Positions 33,500-42,115 of a stretch of DNA of 61,346 nucleotides are shown piece after piece. How positions within the stretch are numbered: position 1 is the stretch's first letter; each line of letters begins with the position of its first letter. The stretch is taken from NCBI GenBank assembly GCA_964396245.1, contig CAYNEO010000018.1, positions 1-61,346 of the forward strand. Reading direction: 5' to 3'. Origin of the DNA: CAYNEO01 sp964396245 (GTDB lineage Bacteria; Zixibacteria; MSB-5A5; GN15; FEB-12). A program made the translations under genes and the position numbers. The notes below the pieces were generated by a model. It saw only the letters and a program-made list of their open reading frames with translations, had not been told where the DNA came from and ran no database searches.

Positions 33500-33737
33500 T
33501 TATCACGATGGTACACTTGGTGACAAGCGCCGCCAGGGCGCCGAGAGCCGCCACCTGCGGAAGCACCAGCGCCCCCACCGAGGCAAGGCTCAGCGGAAGC
33601 TCCAGGAGGTGATCGCCTTTCTCGTTTTTTATGATAATTCGCCGGATATTGGCTTCATGAGCCAGTTTCTTGACTGTCTCGACAAGCTGGCTGCCGGAGA
33701 CTTTGATTTCTTCGGTGAAGGTTTTTTCCTCGTCCAC
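33480..33737 (-). CDS. DUF4342 domain protein
   Basis: An 85-residue protein that is nearly all one DUF4342 domain: FTEEIKVSGSQLVETVKKL, then the beta strand RRIIIKNEKGDHLLELPLSL, a hydrophobic helix pair (VGALVLPQVAALGALAALV) and the end TKCTIVIIKSREE. The frame is open further upstream, but a GTG at 33737 follows GGAGTGAAGAA and starts right before the domain. Function is unknown; the family is common in anaerobes. It converges with and overlaps the polyferredoxin gene and is divergent from the MarR gene across 233 bases. Confidence 0.8.
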   Translation of the reverse strand: MDEEKTFTEEIKVSGSQLVETVKKLAHEANIRRIIIKNEKGDHLLELPLSLASVGALVLPQVAALGALAALVTKCTIVIIKSREE

Positions 33738-33970
33738 TTCTTCACTCCGTCTGTGATATGTTAGAGCTTTATTTCCAGATACGGAAAATCCTCGATTTTG
33801 ATGCGGGGATACGTGCTTGCAATCCATCGAACCCATCCCCGTATTTCCAGGCTTTGCCGGAACAGGCACCGGTGATGCTATGTTACTCATACACGAGCGA
33901 CAACGTGCACCCACATTTAGTAATTCATGACGGCAGCGAGTTGACTATCGGGGGACGAAAGGAGCCTGAT

Positions 33971-34570
33971 TTGGCCGACGAGAAAAAGACGGGTCCCGAT
34001 GTCAGGACGGCGGAAGAGATCGAGACATGCGAAGATGCTGCCGACCGGGGTGACCCGTGCGACGACGCGCCGGTGGAGGATAATCCGGTAGAAATACCTG
34101 AGACCCGCTATGATCTTCAGATTCTCAAGTCCCTCAGGCAGATTGTCCAGGCGACCGATATTCACTCACGGAAGCTGAAATCGGAGCACAATATTACGGT
34201 TCCACAGCTGGTATGCCTGATTACGATAGTTGACGATGGTCCGCTGACCGCGACCAAGATCGCCGAAGAGGTTTTCCTGTCACCAAGTACGGTGGTCGGA
34301 ATTCTGGACCGGCTGGAATCGCGTGAACTGATCCAGCGTGACCGCGATCTCAACGACCGCCGCGTCATTCACGTGAGCGCCACCGATAAGGGACGGGCGG
34401 TCGTCGCCAGCACACCTTCTCCGTTACATGAAAGCCTCGTCGCCGGGCTGGCCAAGCTGTCGTGGGAAGAGCAGGAAGTAATTGCCGCTTCCCTGAAACA
34501 GATTGTCCGGATGATGCATGCGGATTATGTGAACGGCGAGCCTATCCTCGAAAGCGACGATCCGAAGTAG
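33971..34570 (+). CDS. MarR-family transcriptional regulator
   Basis: A 199-residue regulator. The first 55 residues or so are acidic and probably disordered (runs of E, D and T), followed by a winged helix-turn-helix: TVPQLVCLITIVDDGPLTATKIAEEV, recognition helix SPSTVVGILDRLESRELIQR, wing DLNDRRVIHVSATDKG. The frame opens at 33758, but the TTG at 33971 follows AAAGGAG at 6 bases and trims an unlikely N-terminus. It is divergent from DUF4342. The ligand cannot be read from sequence; it may control the DUF4342/polyferredoxin neighbourhood. Confidence 0.85.
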   Translation: MADEKKTGPDVRTAEEIETCEDAADRGDPCDDAPVEDNPVEIPETRYDLQILKSLRQIVQATDIHSRKLKSEHNITVPQLVCLITIVDDGPLTATKIAEEVFLSPSTVVGILDRLESRELIQRDRDLNDRRVIHVSATDKGRAVVASTPSPLHESLVAGLAKLSWEEQEVIAASLKQIVRMMHADYVNGEPILESDDPK

Positions 34571-34579
34571 GCTTCTTTC

Positions 34580-36151
34580 TTACCACCAGACCTGCTCGCC
34601 CGTCGATTGATCCAGCGTAAAGATCCGCTCCTCATGATCCGAACCTTCGGCCACGAGCCAGTACAGTGCACCGCCGGGGACGCCGTCAAACACCAGCGGA
34701 CCATCATCGGCCGTCCTTGTTCCCACTGACTGCCAGCCATCGGACCAATAGAACAATTCATACTCCTTACCGGGAGTAAGGTATGTCTGCTGGATACCGT
34801 CGGTCGACGCTTTTTGCTTCCGGGCGGTTGTCGATGCAAGTCTGACCGAGATTGGATCACTTGTGTCAGCCGCCAGGATTTCCACAGTTCCATCACCGTG
34901 GAGTATCCTTGCGGCGGCGGCCGGCACTATCTTTTCGTTCAGATACAACGCCGGGAGGTAGGCGATATCGCGGCCGATATCGGTAAACACGGTCGTATCA
35001 ATCTCGATAGTGGCCCAATCCATGGCTCTCCACTCACCGGAATTAAAGACGCAGATGTAGGCGATATCGACCGAGTCAGGGGTACGATCGAGGGCTACCG
35101 CAAGATCCTGGACCGGCACATAGTCGGCGGTGACATCGACATAGTTCTTACCGGCCAGCCATCCGGGGACCTTTTCCTGTTTCCTGTCACGGAAAATCAG
35201 GTTGTCCGGCTGCTTGCCGAATGTCTTTCGATACACTTTGGCCAGCTTGTTCGCGAGGCGATATTTGCCGGGGTTTGCCTCTGCTCCCATAAACGGCATA
35301 ACAGTGCCGTCAGGTTTGACAACGGCATTCCAGGCGTGGTTGTTACCCGTGTTCGCCCAGTGGGGTGTGTAATCGCTGGTGACGGCGATCCCGTTGGCTC
35401 GCATGGCGTAGATGGTGACATTGGTCATGTCCTCGCACCGCCCGAGGCCGTTGGCGGTCATTTCGGAAAGACCCTGATCGGTCGGGTGGTAATAGAATCG
35501 CGGGTCGAAACCAAACCAGGTTTTGACATCATCGTTGATCAGGGCCGCCGCCTCTATCGGGTCGGTCGAATCGCCCATCCGGTCCTGGAGACTTGCGTAC
35601 CTGTCCCACATCGTCTCGCGCCAGGGTTCGAGTGGCTCGTTGCTCCCGCGATAGGGTAACACGTACTGACAGAACTGCTCGAACGAGAGGGCTTTTGCCC
35701 ACGGCTTCTCGCGCCAGGCTTTGAAGGCAAAGTCGATTTGATCGATCAGAAATTCGGCGGTGACGACCCGACAGTCCTCGATAAGTGTATCGCGTTTGAA
35801 GTCGAGCGTTCCGTGAATCTGTTCGAGGGCAGCGCTGGCTGTCTGAAGCGAATCGTAGTCAGGGTAGTCGAACACGCTGAACTCGACCTCGTTGCCGGTC
35901 GAGTCACACAGCTTGTATGTAACGTAGCTGTGCCCCTCCATATTTCCGACCAGGTAGTACGCCGCTGTCAGCTTGAGTGTATCGGGGTCATTGCGGTAAT
36001 GCTCGATTACCTGTTCCAGTTGACCTCGATTTCCACCCGCCGAATCGAGGACAGCAGCTACGTCGGGCGGATATGCCACATCGGCGGCCGCCATTGCCGC
36101 TATGGTGAGTGACGAAAGAACGGTTATAGCCGGGATCTTCGTGAATCGCAT
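34580..36151 (-). CDS. Secreted transglutaminase-like domain protein
   Basis: A 523-residue protein with a signal peptide (about 1-23) and a central transglutaminase-like fold (about 195-330). The catalytic Cys239 lies in GLGRCEDMTN and His272 in GNNHAWNAVV, with an Asp a few residues later. The N-terminal part (about 25-190) is helical and of unknown type. The C-terminal part (about 340-523) looks beta-rich, with AADTSDPISVRLASTTARKQ, and may be carbohydrate- or peptide-binding. Members of this superfamily can be peptidases or amidases as well as cross-linking enzymes. The start follows AAGGATGG. It converges with the MarR gene, 9 bases away. Confidence 0.82.
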   Translation of the reverse strand: MRFTKIPAITVLSSLTIAAMAAADVAYPPDVAAVLDSAGGNRGQLEQVIEHYRNDPDTLKLTAAYYLVGNMEGHSYVTYKLCDSTGNEVEFSVFDYPDYDSLQTASAALEQIHGTLDFKRDTLIEDCRVVTAEFLIDQIDFAFKAWREKPWAKALSFEQFCQYVLPYRGSNEPLEPWRETMWDRYASLQDRMGDSTDPIEAAALINDDVKTWFGFDPRFYYHPTDQGLSEMTANGLGRCEDMTNVTIYAMRANGIAVTSDYTPHWANTGNNHAWNAVVKPDGTVMPFMGAEANPGKYRLANKLAKVYRKTFGKQPDNLIFRDRKQEKVPGWLAGKNYVDVTADYVPVQDLAVALDRTPDSVDIAYICVFNSGEWRAMDWATIEIDTTVFTDIGRDIAYLPALYLNEKIVPAAAARILHGDGTVEILAADTSDPISVRLASTTARKQKASTDGIQQTYLTPGKEYELFYWSDGWQSVGTRTADDGPLVFDGVPGGALYWLVAEGSDHEERIFTLDQSTGEQVWW

Positions 36152-36266
36152 GATGAACCATCCTTGTGTTTTGTTCCGCGACCCGGTTCAAGGTAATCTA
36201 TTTCAAAGTGACGCAGTCGACAAGTGATATGTCGCACGCCAATGGTGCAAATCGATGATCCCCGTG

Positions 36267-37151
36267 TCAGGAGTCATCCATTGTGCACTGCTCGTTGGCG
36301 CGCTCGATTTCAATCGTGATATGCTCGATATCCATGACCTCGGTCATGGCCTTGATCTCGCACTTTATTTGAACGGCCTCTTCGTTGGTGGTGTCCTCGT
36401 CGACCACCACGTGAGTTGACAAAACATGGTGCTCACCGTCGAGCGACCAGATGTGCGTGTGATGGGTCGACCGGACTTTGGCTATCGCGCGCATTTTGTC
36501 CTCGAACGTTTCGATATCGACGTCTTCCGGCACCGCCTGCATGAAGAGTCCGACGGTCTTCTTCAGATTTCGGATCACGTTATAGAGGACGTAGAGCGTG
36601 ATCAGAATCGACAGCAGCGGGTCGAGAATGTGCACGTCGGTGAACATCAGCGTGATACCGACACCAAGAACGGCCACCCACCCGAGGACATCCTCGAGCA
36701 TATGCCACATGACCACGCGGGCATTCATGGATTTGTGCCGCCTGAGGCGCAGGACGGCGAGACCGTTGACGACCACGCCGACTATGGCGAACATCACCAT
36801 TCCCTTCGCGTTCGAATGCTGCGGATGAATCAGCCGGGGGATGGCTTCGGTGAGAATGAGGGTCGAGCCGATTATCAGGACGATCGTATTTACCAGCGCA
36901 CCCACAAGCGAGAAGCGCTGATAGCCATACGAGTATCGCTGGTCCTTGCCGCGTTTCGAGTATTTTTCGAGATACCACGCCAGCCCCAGCGAGAGGCTGT
37001 CGCCAAGATCATGCACGGCATCGGATATGATCGCGAGGCTGTTGGTGTAGAAGCCGCCGACTATTTCTATGACGGTGAAGGCAATATTGAGAAAAAAGGC
37101 CATCCGGATACTGCCGGTGGTGCCGTCCATATGTGAATGATCGTGTGCCAT
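36267..37151 (-). CDS. Cation diffusion facilitator (CDF) metal exporter
   Basis: A 294-residue inner-membrane divalent-metal/proton antiporter (Zn2+, Co2+ or similar). It has a His-rich N-terminus (AHDHSHMDG), six membrane segments, the metal-site motifs SDAVHDLGD in helix 2 and HMLEDVLGW in helix 5, and a cytosolic dimerisation domain (about 205-285) with STHHTHIWSLDGEHHVLSTHVVVD. This layout is CzcD/ZitB-like. The two His-Asp pairs favour Zn. A single-gene unit. Confidence 0.93.
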   Translation of the reverse strand: MAHDHSHMDGTTGSIRMAFFLNIAFTVIEIVGGFYTNSLAIISDAVHDLGDSLSLGLAWYLEKYSKRGKDQRYSYGYQRFSLVGALVNTIVLIIGSTLILTEAIPRLIHPQHSNAKGMVMFAIVGVVVNGLAVLRLRRHKSMNARVVMWHMLEDVLGWVAVLGVGITLMFTDVHILDPLLSILITLYVLYNVIRNLKKTVGLFMQAVPEDVDIETFEDKMRAIAKVRSTHHTHIWSLDGEHHVLSTHVVVDEDTTNEEAVQIKCEIKAMTEVMDIEHITIEIERANEQCTMDDS

Positions 37152-37284
37152 CTCGACAAAAGAACCGTAACAAAATTACGCCGATTTCCGGTGAAATCCC
37201 GGAAAACGTGCAACGCAGCATACTACTTTCAGGGCTATTCGTCAATCGCGTGAGGGACGAAAATGAATACGTGTCGGCGGCGAA

Positions 37285-38406
37285 TCACTTCTTGAACGTT
37301 TCCTGCCGGGATACCGTGTCGCGCGACGGTATCGACAGACCGGGTTTTGATCGCTTGAGAAAACCGAACTTGATCGCCCCGACATCGCATGACCGGATAC
37401 ACTCACCGCAGGAAAAGCAGTCCGGCGCAACTCTGGTTTTCGAATCGATCAATTTCCCGATAGTCGGACACGGGCTTGCCTCGACACAGTCCATACACTC
37501 CGTGCAGGACGAGTGATCCACCCGTACCTGCCCCGGTGCGATTTTCTCACACAGCCAGGTCAGCGCGCCGACGGGACAGACAGCGTAGCAGAACGGCCGG
37601 TAGAGAAAAAGGCTGACCAGCAGGAGCAGACCCATCATGATGACAAACAGGGTGTCGATATTCCAGTGGAGCAGTTCGAAGAAATTGACCGGGTCATACA
37701 CGCTGTATGCCGAAAACGACGACCACGTCTGGCCGGTTGGGTCAGCGCCGACATTTTCAGCAAGCAAAGCGATCTGGTTTCGCACATAGAAAAAGGTGAG
37801 GAAGAACAGGACCAGCAGGCTGAGGCGCAGGGAGTTGAAGATGGTGAAATTGAGTTTCTTCGTGCGATACCTGAAGGGAATCTTGTTCATCAGCTCCTGT
37901 AACGCTCCCAGCGGACAGACCCACCCGCAGAACAACTTACGGCCGACCAGGCTGAGCGCAAACATCGCCACGAAGATTGCCAGAAACGTCGGAAAGAATG
38001 TCCCCAGGGTCATGCGAAACATGAATAACTTGGTCACACCGCACATCGGGCTCGGGTGCAGCGGAAAGAAATAATCGAGTCCGAAAAGTACGAACGCCAC
38101 GGCCATGACCCCGATGCGCACCCAGCGGTTGATCCACCGAGTCAGCAGCAATACTACGCCGACTGCGGCAAGCAGCAGGAAACCGAGGTATTTGCCGGTG
38201 AAGAGAAAATCGGACAATCCCGGCGTTTTTTGTGATTCGGCTGCGGCGGGTGATTGGCCGGACGCTGCCTGTTGGGACCCATCGCTCTCCACAGTGGTGC
38301 CGGCCGCACTGCTACCTTGATCGGGCTGAGACTGGTTTTGAGCCAGAACCGGCGAAATCGAGAGGATGAGGAGGAGGAAAAGCAGGCGAAGCAGACTCTT
38401 CGTCAT
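37285..38406 (-). CDS. Second NapH-like membrane polyferredoxin (4Fe-4S)
   Basis: A 373-residue protein: signal peptide (LLRLLFLLLILSISPVLA), a Gln/Ser/Ala-rich spacer (about 22-62), about six membrane segments, CGWVCPLGALQELMNKIPF and YRPFCYAVCPVGALTWLCEKI motifs. Two cluster-binding motifs follow: CTECMDCVEASPCP, which is atypical in spacing, and CFSCGECIRSCD. Same general type as the protein at 32270 but with an added signal sequence and spacer. It likely transfers electrons across or along the membrane. Its upstream region runs toward the scaffold gap. Confidence 0.87.
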   Translation of the reverse strand: MTKSLLRLLFLLLILSISPVLAQNQSQPDQGSSAAGTTVESDGSQQAASGQSPAAAESQKTPGLSDFLFTGKYLGFLLLAAVGVVLLLTRWINRWVRIGVMAVAFVLFGLDYFFPLHPSPMCGVTKLFMFRMTLGTFFPTFLAIFVAMFALSLVGRKLFCGWVCPLGALQELMNKIPFRYRTKKLNFTIFNSLRLSLLVLFFLTFFYVRNQIALLAENVGADPTGQTWSSFSAYSVYDPVNFFELLHWNIDTLFVIMMGLLLLVSLFLYRPFCYAVCPVGALTWLCEKIAPGQVRVDHSSCTECMDCVEASPCPTIGKLIDSKTRVAPDCFSCGECIRSCDVGAIKFGFLKRSKPGLSIPSRDTVSRQETFKK

Positions 38407-38567
38407 GTTGAAATTCCCGTAACGAAAGGCTTACCTATCCATTCTGTGTGTTGGATAATGGTACGCAATCAGGCCGAAATGCGCAAGAAGAGCTTTCGGT
38501 GAACTGCCCTGGGGACCTTCTGCGGAGAGTCTTAACCGCCTTTCAGTCAGTGAGCTACACCGCAGCA

Positions 38568-38667
38568 NNNNNNNNNNNNNNNNNNNNNNNNNNNNNNNNN
38601 NNNNNNNNNNNNNNNNNNNNNNNNNNNNNNNNNNNNNNNNNNNNNNNNNNNNNNNNNNNNNNNNNNN
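38568..38667. other. Scaffold gap of 100 N
   Basis: Exactly 100 undetermined bases, the usual placeholder for a join of unknown length. Sequence 38407-38567 before it shows no gene. The promoter of the TetR gene and any gene before it may be missing, and the order across this point is only as good as the scaffolding. Confidence 0.95.
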
Positions 38668-38687
38668 GACCAAGGAGTCAGATAGGA

Positions 38688-39383
38688 ATGATAGCAACAA
38701 TGTCACGTCAGGAAATAAAGCCGGAAAAACCGCGGACTCGTCAGCAGCGGCGAACGAGCGTCACACGCCAGCGATTGCTCGATGCGGCGCGAGCGGTCTT
38801 TGCCGAAAAGGGTCTTGATCTGACAACAATCGACGACATCACCGAGCGCGCCGATGTCGGCAAGGGGACGTTCTATTACCACTTCAAGAGCAAGGAGCGT
38901 CTCATCCGCGAATTGATAAAGCGGATGCTCGGCGAACTGATTGCGACGATTGACAAGAAACACAATCCCGAGGACGACCTGCCCGAAGCGTTGGACAACC
39001 TGATCGGTGCGCATACCGAGTATTTCAGCAATCATTGGGAGGATTTCGTGCTCTTCTTCCAGGGCAGAGCTGACCTCACCCTGGAGCAGGGTTACTCCGG
39101 TATCGAGACGCCGTTCATGGAATATCTGGAACGGATCGAGAAACTGGTCGACACGTCGATCGAACGGCCGATTTCAAAGCCGGTCCTTCGTCGGCTGGCG
39201 TGTGCGGTGGCGGGATTCGTGTCCGGATATTATTCGTTCGCGGTGATCGCCTCGGAGGGCGAGGATGTGGACGAAACAATGAGATCATTGCGTGGCGCTC
39301 TGGTGAGCAGCCTGACTCGATTCATTAAAGAGGCCGCTCCGGCAACAACGGAAAGCGGTGACGATAATCGCGTTGCATGGTAA
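38688..39383 (+). CDS. TetR-family transcriptional regulator
   Basis: A 231-residue regulator with a basic N-terminus and a helix-turn-helix (about 20-66: TRQRLLDAARAVFAEKGLDLTTIDDI, then VGKGTFYYHFKSKERLI), followed by an all-helical ligand domain. I use the ATG at 38688 just after the N gap; an ATG at 38700 is the alternative. It is the first gene of the biosynthetic cluster; the next frame begins right at its end. It probably represses the cluster or its exporter in response to a small ligand; the operator would lie in the gap or just after it (38668-38687). Confidence 0.9.
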   Translation: MIATMSRQEIKPEKPRTRQQRRTSVTRQRLLDAARAVFAEKGLDLTTIDDITERADVGKGTFYYHFKSKERLIRELIKRMLGELIATIDKKHNPEDDLPEALDNLIGAHTEYFSNHWEDFVLFFQGRADLTLEQGYSGIETPFMEYLERIEKLVDTSIERPISKPVLRRLACAVAGFVSGYYSFAVIASEGEDVDETMRSLRGALVSSLTRFIKEAAPATTESGDDNRVAW

Positions 39384-39403
39384 CCGACGAAAGGAAATCA
39401 CTC

Positions 39404-39838
39404 ATGCAGCGTCATTGCACCCAACCCTTTAGCATCAATGAGGGAAATGTGAACACTCAAAGCATTTTGGAGCAGGCGGTAGAGAAGTCTGTGTGGGGCA
39501 TTGCCTCGAGCTTTGATATTTACAACTGCAATCCGGACACGATCCGGGATGCCGAAAAGATAAGACAATTCGTGGTCGAGCTTTGCGATCTGATCGAGAT
39601 GCGTCGCTTCGGCGAGACGGTGGTCGTGAATTTCGGCGAAGACGAACGAGTGGCCGGCTACTCGATGACTCAACTTATAGAAACGTCGCTCATCTCGGCG
39701 CACTTTGCCAACCTGACCAATACCGTATATCTGGATGTGTTCAGTTGCAAGCCGTACGACCCGGCCATCGTTGAAGACTTTGCCCTGAAGTTTTTCGGCG
39801 GCTCGCGCTGTATTACGAATGTGAACCTGAGGTACTGA
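39404..39838 (+). CDS. S-adenosylmethionine decarboxylase (SpeD)-like pyruvoyl enzyme
   Basis: A 144-residue protein whose C-terminal two thirds align with prokaryotic AdoMet decarboxylases (speH/speD class 1B): W-G-I-x-S-S-F-D-I-Y-N-C at about 31-42, E-T-S-L-I-S-A-H at 93-100 and D-V-F-S-C at 111-115. Ser95 (the self-cleavage, pyruvoyl-forming residue), His100 and Cys115 (active-site residues) are all kept. The residue before the serine is Thr instead of the usual Glu, and the TWPE-type segment after the His is absent. SpeD homologues are known that have turned into ornithine or arginine decarboxylases, so the substrate is open. ATG 39404 follows AAAGGA; GTG 39449 is an alternative. Confidence 0.7.
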   Translation: MQRHCTQPFSINEGNVNTQSILEQAVEKSVWGIASSFDIYNCNPDTIRDAEKIRQFVVELCDLIEMRRFGETVVVNFGEDERVAGYSMTQLIETSLISAHFANLTNTVYLDVFSCKPYDPAIVEDFALKFFGGSRCITNVNLRY

Positions 39839-39840
39839 TC

Positions 39841-40821
39841 ATGGTGCGGATTCGCATTGCAACGAATCTCGACGAGTGCGAGATTCTCTGGCGGCGCACG
39901 GTGCCGCAGGAGACGATCTCCGATCTGTGGGAAGTCCGCTCGTGTTTCCAGCGGCATTTCAACCGCCCGACGTATTTCGTGGTGGCCGAGGAACACGGTG
40001 AGGTGGTCGGTCTGCTTCCGCTCAGCTGGGTCGAGGAGACAGGTTCATATGCTTATTTCCCCGGCGAAACCTGGCAGGGCAAAACCTGGCTGGAGCAAAA
40101 CCGGATTATCGCCCGTGACGAAAACGTGCGCCGAAAACTCGTGGCCCACGTTCCCTCGCCGTACAGCCTCCGCTACCTTCTGGTAGACGAGCCTCCCGGC
40201 AGCAGTCATATTGTTGACGAAGTGGGATACTTGTTCTACCCGGGAGCGTACAATCACGACATGGAAACATACTTCGGGCAGTTCTCGCACAAATCGGCGA
40301 AACGGATTCGCAAAGAAATCGCGGCTATAGAACAATACGGGGTCGAATACCGATACAACGATATCGATGATTTCGAACACCTGGTCCATCTCAATGTAAG
40401 CCGATTCGGTGAGGAGTCGTATTTCTTCGACGGGCGTTTCCGGGAGAGTTTCCGGAGCCTGATGCATTTTCTCCGCGAGCAGGGCTGGCTGCGTCTGACC
40501 GCAGTCATCATTGACGGTGAGCCGGCGGCCGTAGATATGGGCTGCGTGTATAACGGCACCTATACGCTACTGGCGGGAGGCACCAACGGACGTTTCCCGG
40601 GTGTCGCCAAGCTGATCAACCTGCATCACATGCAGCGCGCCTGTAACGAGAAAATACCGCAGGTGGACTTCCTGTGCGGAAATTTCTCGTGGAAGACCAT
40701 GTTCCACCTGGCGCCGAGACCTTTGTACGCGATATCCAGCGTGCCGATGGACGCTCAGCCGCCTGTCGTGATACAGCCGCAGTCCGTCGCGAAGAGCCGG
40801 AGTGCTGTCCATGTCGCATAA
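39841..40821 (+). CDS. GNAT-superfamily acyl/aminoacyl transferase (FemAB/CelD-like)
   Basis: A 326-residue protein with two GNAT-like halves: the first with YFVVAEEHGEVVGLLPLSWVE, the second (about 140-310) with SHKSAKRIRKEIAAIEQYG, LTAVIIDGEPAAVDMGCVYNGTYTLLAGGTN and VAKLINLHHMQRACNEKIPQVDFLCG. This is the pattern of the BioF2-like/CelD and FemAB families, which acylate amines using acyl-CoA or aminoacyl-tRNA donors. It starts 2 bases after the SpeD-like gene with GAGGT upstream and overlaps the next gene by 11 bases. In this cluster it would cap or extend an amine or peptide product (inference). Confidence 0.78.
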   Translation: MVRIRIATNLDECEILWRRTVPQETISDLWEVRSCFQRHFNRPTYFVVAEEHGEVVGLLPLSWVEETGSYAYFPGETWQGKTWLEQNRIIARDENVRRKLVAHVPSPYSLRYLLVDEPPGSSHIVDEVGYLFYPGAYNHDMETYFGQFSHKSAKRIRKEIAAIEQYGVEYRYNDIDDFEHLVHLNVSRFGEESYFFDGRFRESFRSLMHFLREQGWLRLTAVIIDGEPAAVDMGCVYNGTYTLLAGGTNGRFPGVAKLINLHHMQRACNEKIPQVDFLCGNFSWKTMFHLAPRPLYAISSVPMDAQPPVVIQPQSVAKSRSAVHVA

Positions 40822-42115
40822 GCGCGTGCTTGTGGTCGGCACAACATCGGACTACATCGACATAATCAGCCGTCGCTTTCCCGACCGGGCTCTTTTTATT
40901 ACCGATATCAAGGAACGGGTGACAGCCAGGGAGGCCTCTCCCCTGTCCGGGTCCGAGCTACTTACCGATCTGGCCAATTCCGAACAGGTAATAGCCGATC
41001 TGAGGCGGCATCTAGAGAGATACCGTCTGGAAGCGAGCGGGATTACCAGCTTTGACTGTGAATCCATGCTGCTGGCGGCAAAGATCTCATTGGCGTTGTC
41101 ACTGGAGTATCACTCGCTCGAAGCGGTGGCGCTGAGTCGCAGCAAGTTCGCCTCGAAAGAGCGCTGGCGGGGGGCCAGGATTGGCTGTCCCAGGACAAAG
41201 CTTGTCGGCACGCTGACCGATGCGGTGGAGTTTCAGCAGCAGTTGAAACGGCCGGCGGTGATAAAACCGCTCACCGGCAGCGGCAGCGAACTCGTTTTTC
41301 TCTGCAATGACAAATACGACTGCTCGGCCGCTCTTCGAACCATGAGCGCCAGACTGGCCGAACCATCGAATCCCCGCATGTACATGCCCGCCGAAGACGG
41401 ACAGCCGGATTCGCGCCGTCTGTTCGTCATGGAAGAGTTCATTCACGGGCGGGAGTACAGCAGTGACTTTGTCATCGACGGTGACCGCATAGATATCATC
41501 CGCATCGCCCGCAAGATACCGGCTGAGGATCAACCGCTCGGCACCACGCTGGCGTATGTTGTCCCGGGGAAATTGCCCGGCGGCATCAGTGTCGATTCTC
41601 TCAAAAAGCAGCTGCACCGGGCGGCGCGCGCAATCGGGCTGAACCGGGCTATCTGCATGGCCGATTTTATCGTGCGGGAGGATGAAGCGTACTTGCTGGA
41701 GATGACGCCACGCCCCGGTGGTGATTGTATTCCTCCTCTATTGAAGCAGAGCAGCGGTTTCGATATTCTCGGCTATACCCTGGATTTTGCCGAACACCGC
41801 GAAACCGTGCCGCCGGAACCATCACGGTGGCAACGGCTGGTTGGATTGCGATTGTTCGCCGAACACGGCGGAGTGATTCGGAACATCGACACCGAGCGGG
41901 TTAAATCAGACAGCCGGGTGCGCGAAGTCTATCTGAAGCGCTCTCCGGGGCACCGGGTTGTGCTGCCGCCGCAGGACTATGATTCACGGATATTGGGACA
42001 TATAATCTTTGCACCGTCGCGACCGGATGACATCGAGGCGGAATGCCTCGAGCTGATAAATATGGTCTCGGTCGAGATGGAAATCTCGCCATGGACGACA
42101 CCGACACTCTCCTGA
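40811..42115 (+). CDS. ATP-grasp carboxylate-amine ligase
   Basis: A 434-residue ATP-grasp protein. The preATP-grasp N-terminus is KRVLVVGTTSDYIDIISRRF. The ATP-grasp core has RPAVIKPLTGSGSELVFL (phosphate-binding loop), VMEEFIHGREYSSDFVIDG and the metal-binding end ADFIVREDEAYLLEMTPRPGGDCIP. The C-terminal part (about 350-434) resembles the extra domain of L-amino acid ligases and PurK/BacD-like enzymes. Expected reaction: ATP-dependent amide bond formation between a carboxylate and an amine through an acyl phosphate. Start ATG 40811 follows GGAG at 8 bases inside the previous gene. It overlaps the downstream decarboxylase by 25 bases. Confidence 0.85.
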   Translation: MSHKRVLVVGTTSDYIDIISRRFPDRALFITDIKERVTAREASPLSGSELLTDLANSEQVIADLRRHLERYRLEASGITSFDCESMLLAAKISLALSLEYHSLEAVALSRSKFASKERWRGARIGCPRTKLVGTLTDAVEFQQQLKRPAVIKPLTGSGSELVFLCNDKYDCSAALRTMSARLAEPSNPRMYMPAEDGQPDSRRLFVMEEFIHGREYSSDFVIDGDRIDIIRIARKIPAEDQPLGTTLAYVVPGKLPGGISVDSLKKQLHRAARAIGLNRAICMADFIVREDEAYLLEMTPRPGGDCIPPLLKQSSGFDILGYTLDFAEHRETVPPEPSRWQRLVGLRLFAEHGGVIRNIDTERVKSDSRVREVYLKRSPGHRVVLPPQDYDSRILGHIIFAPSRPDDIEAECLELINMVSVEMEISPWTTPTLS

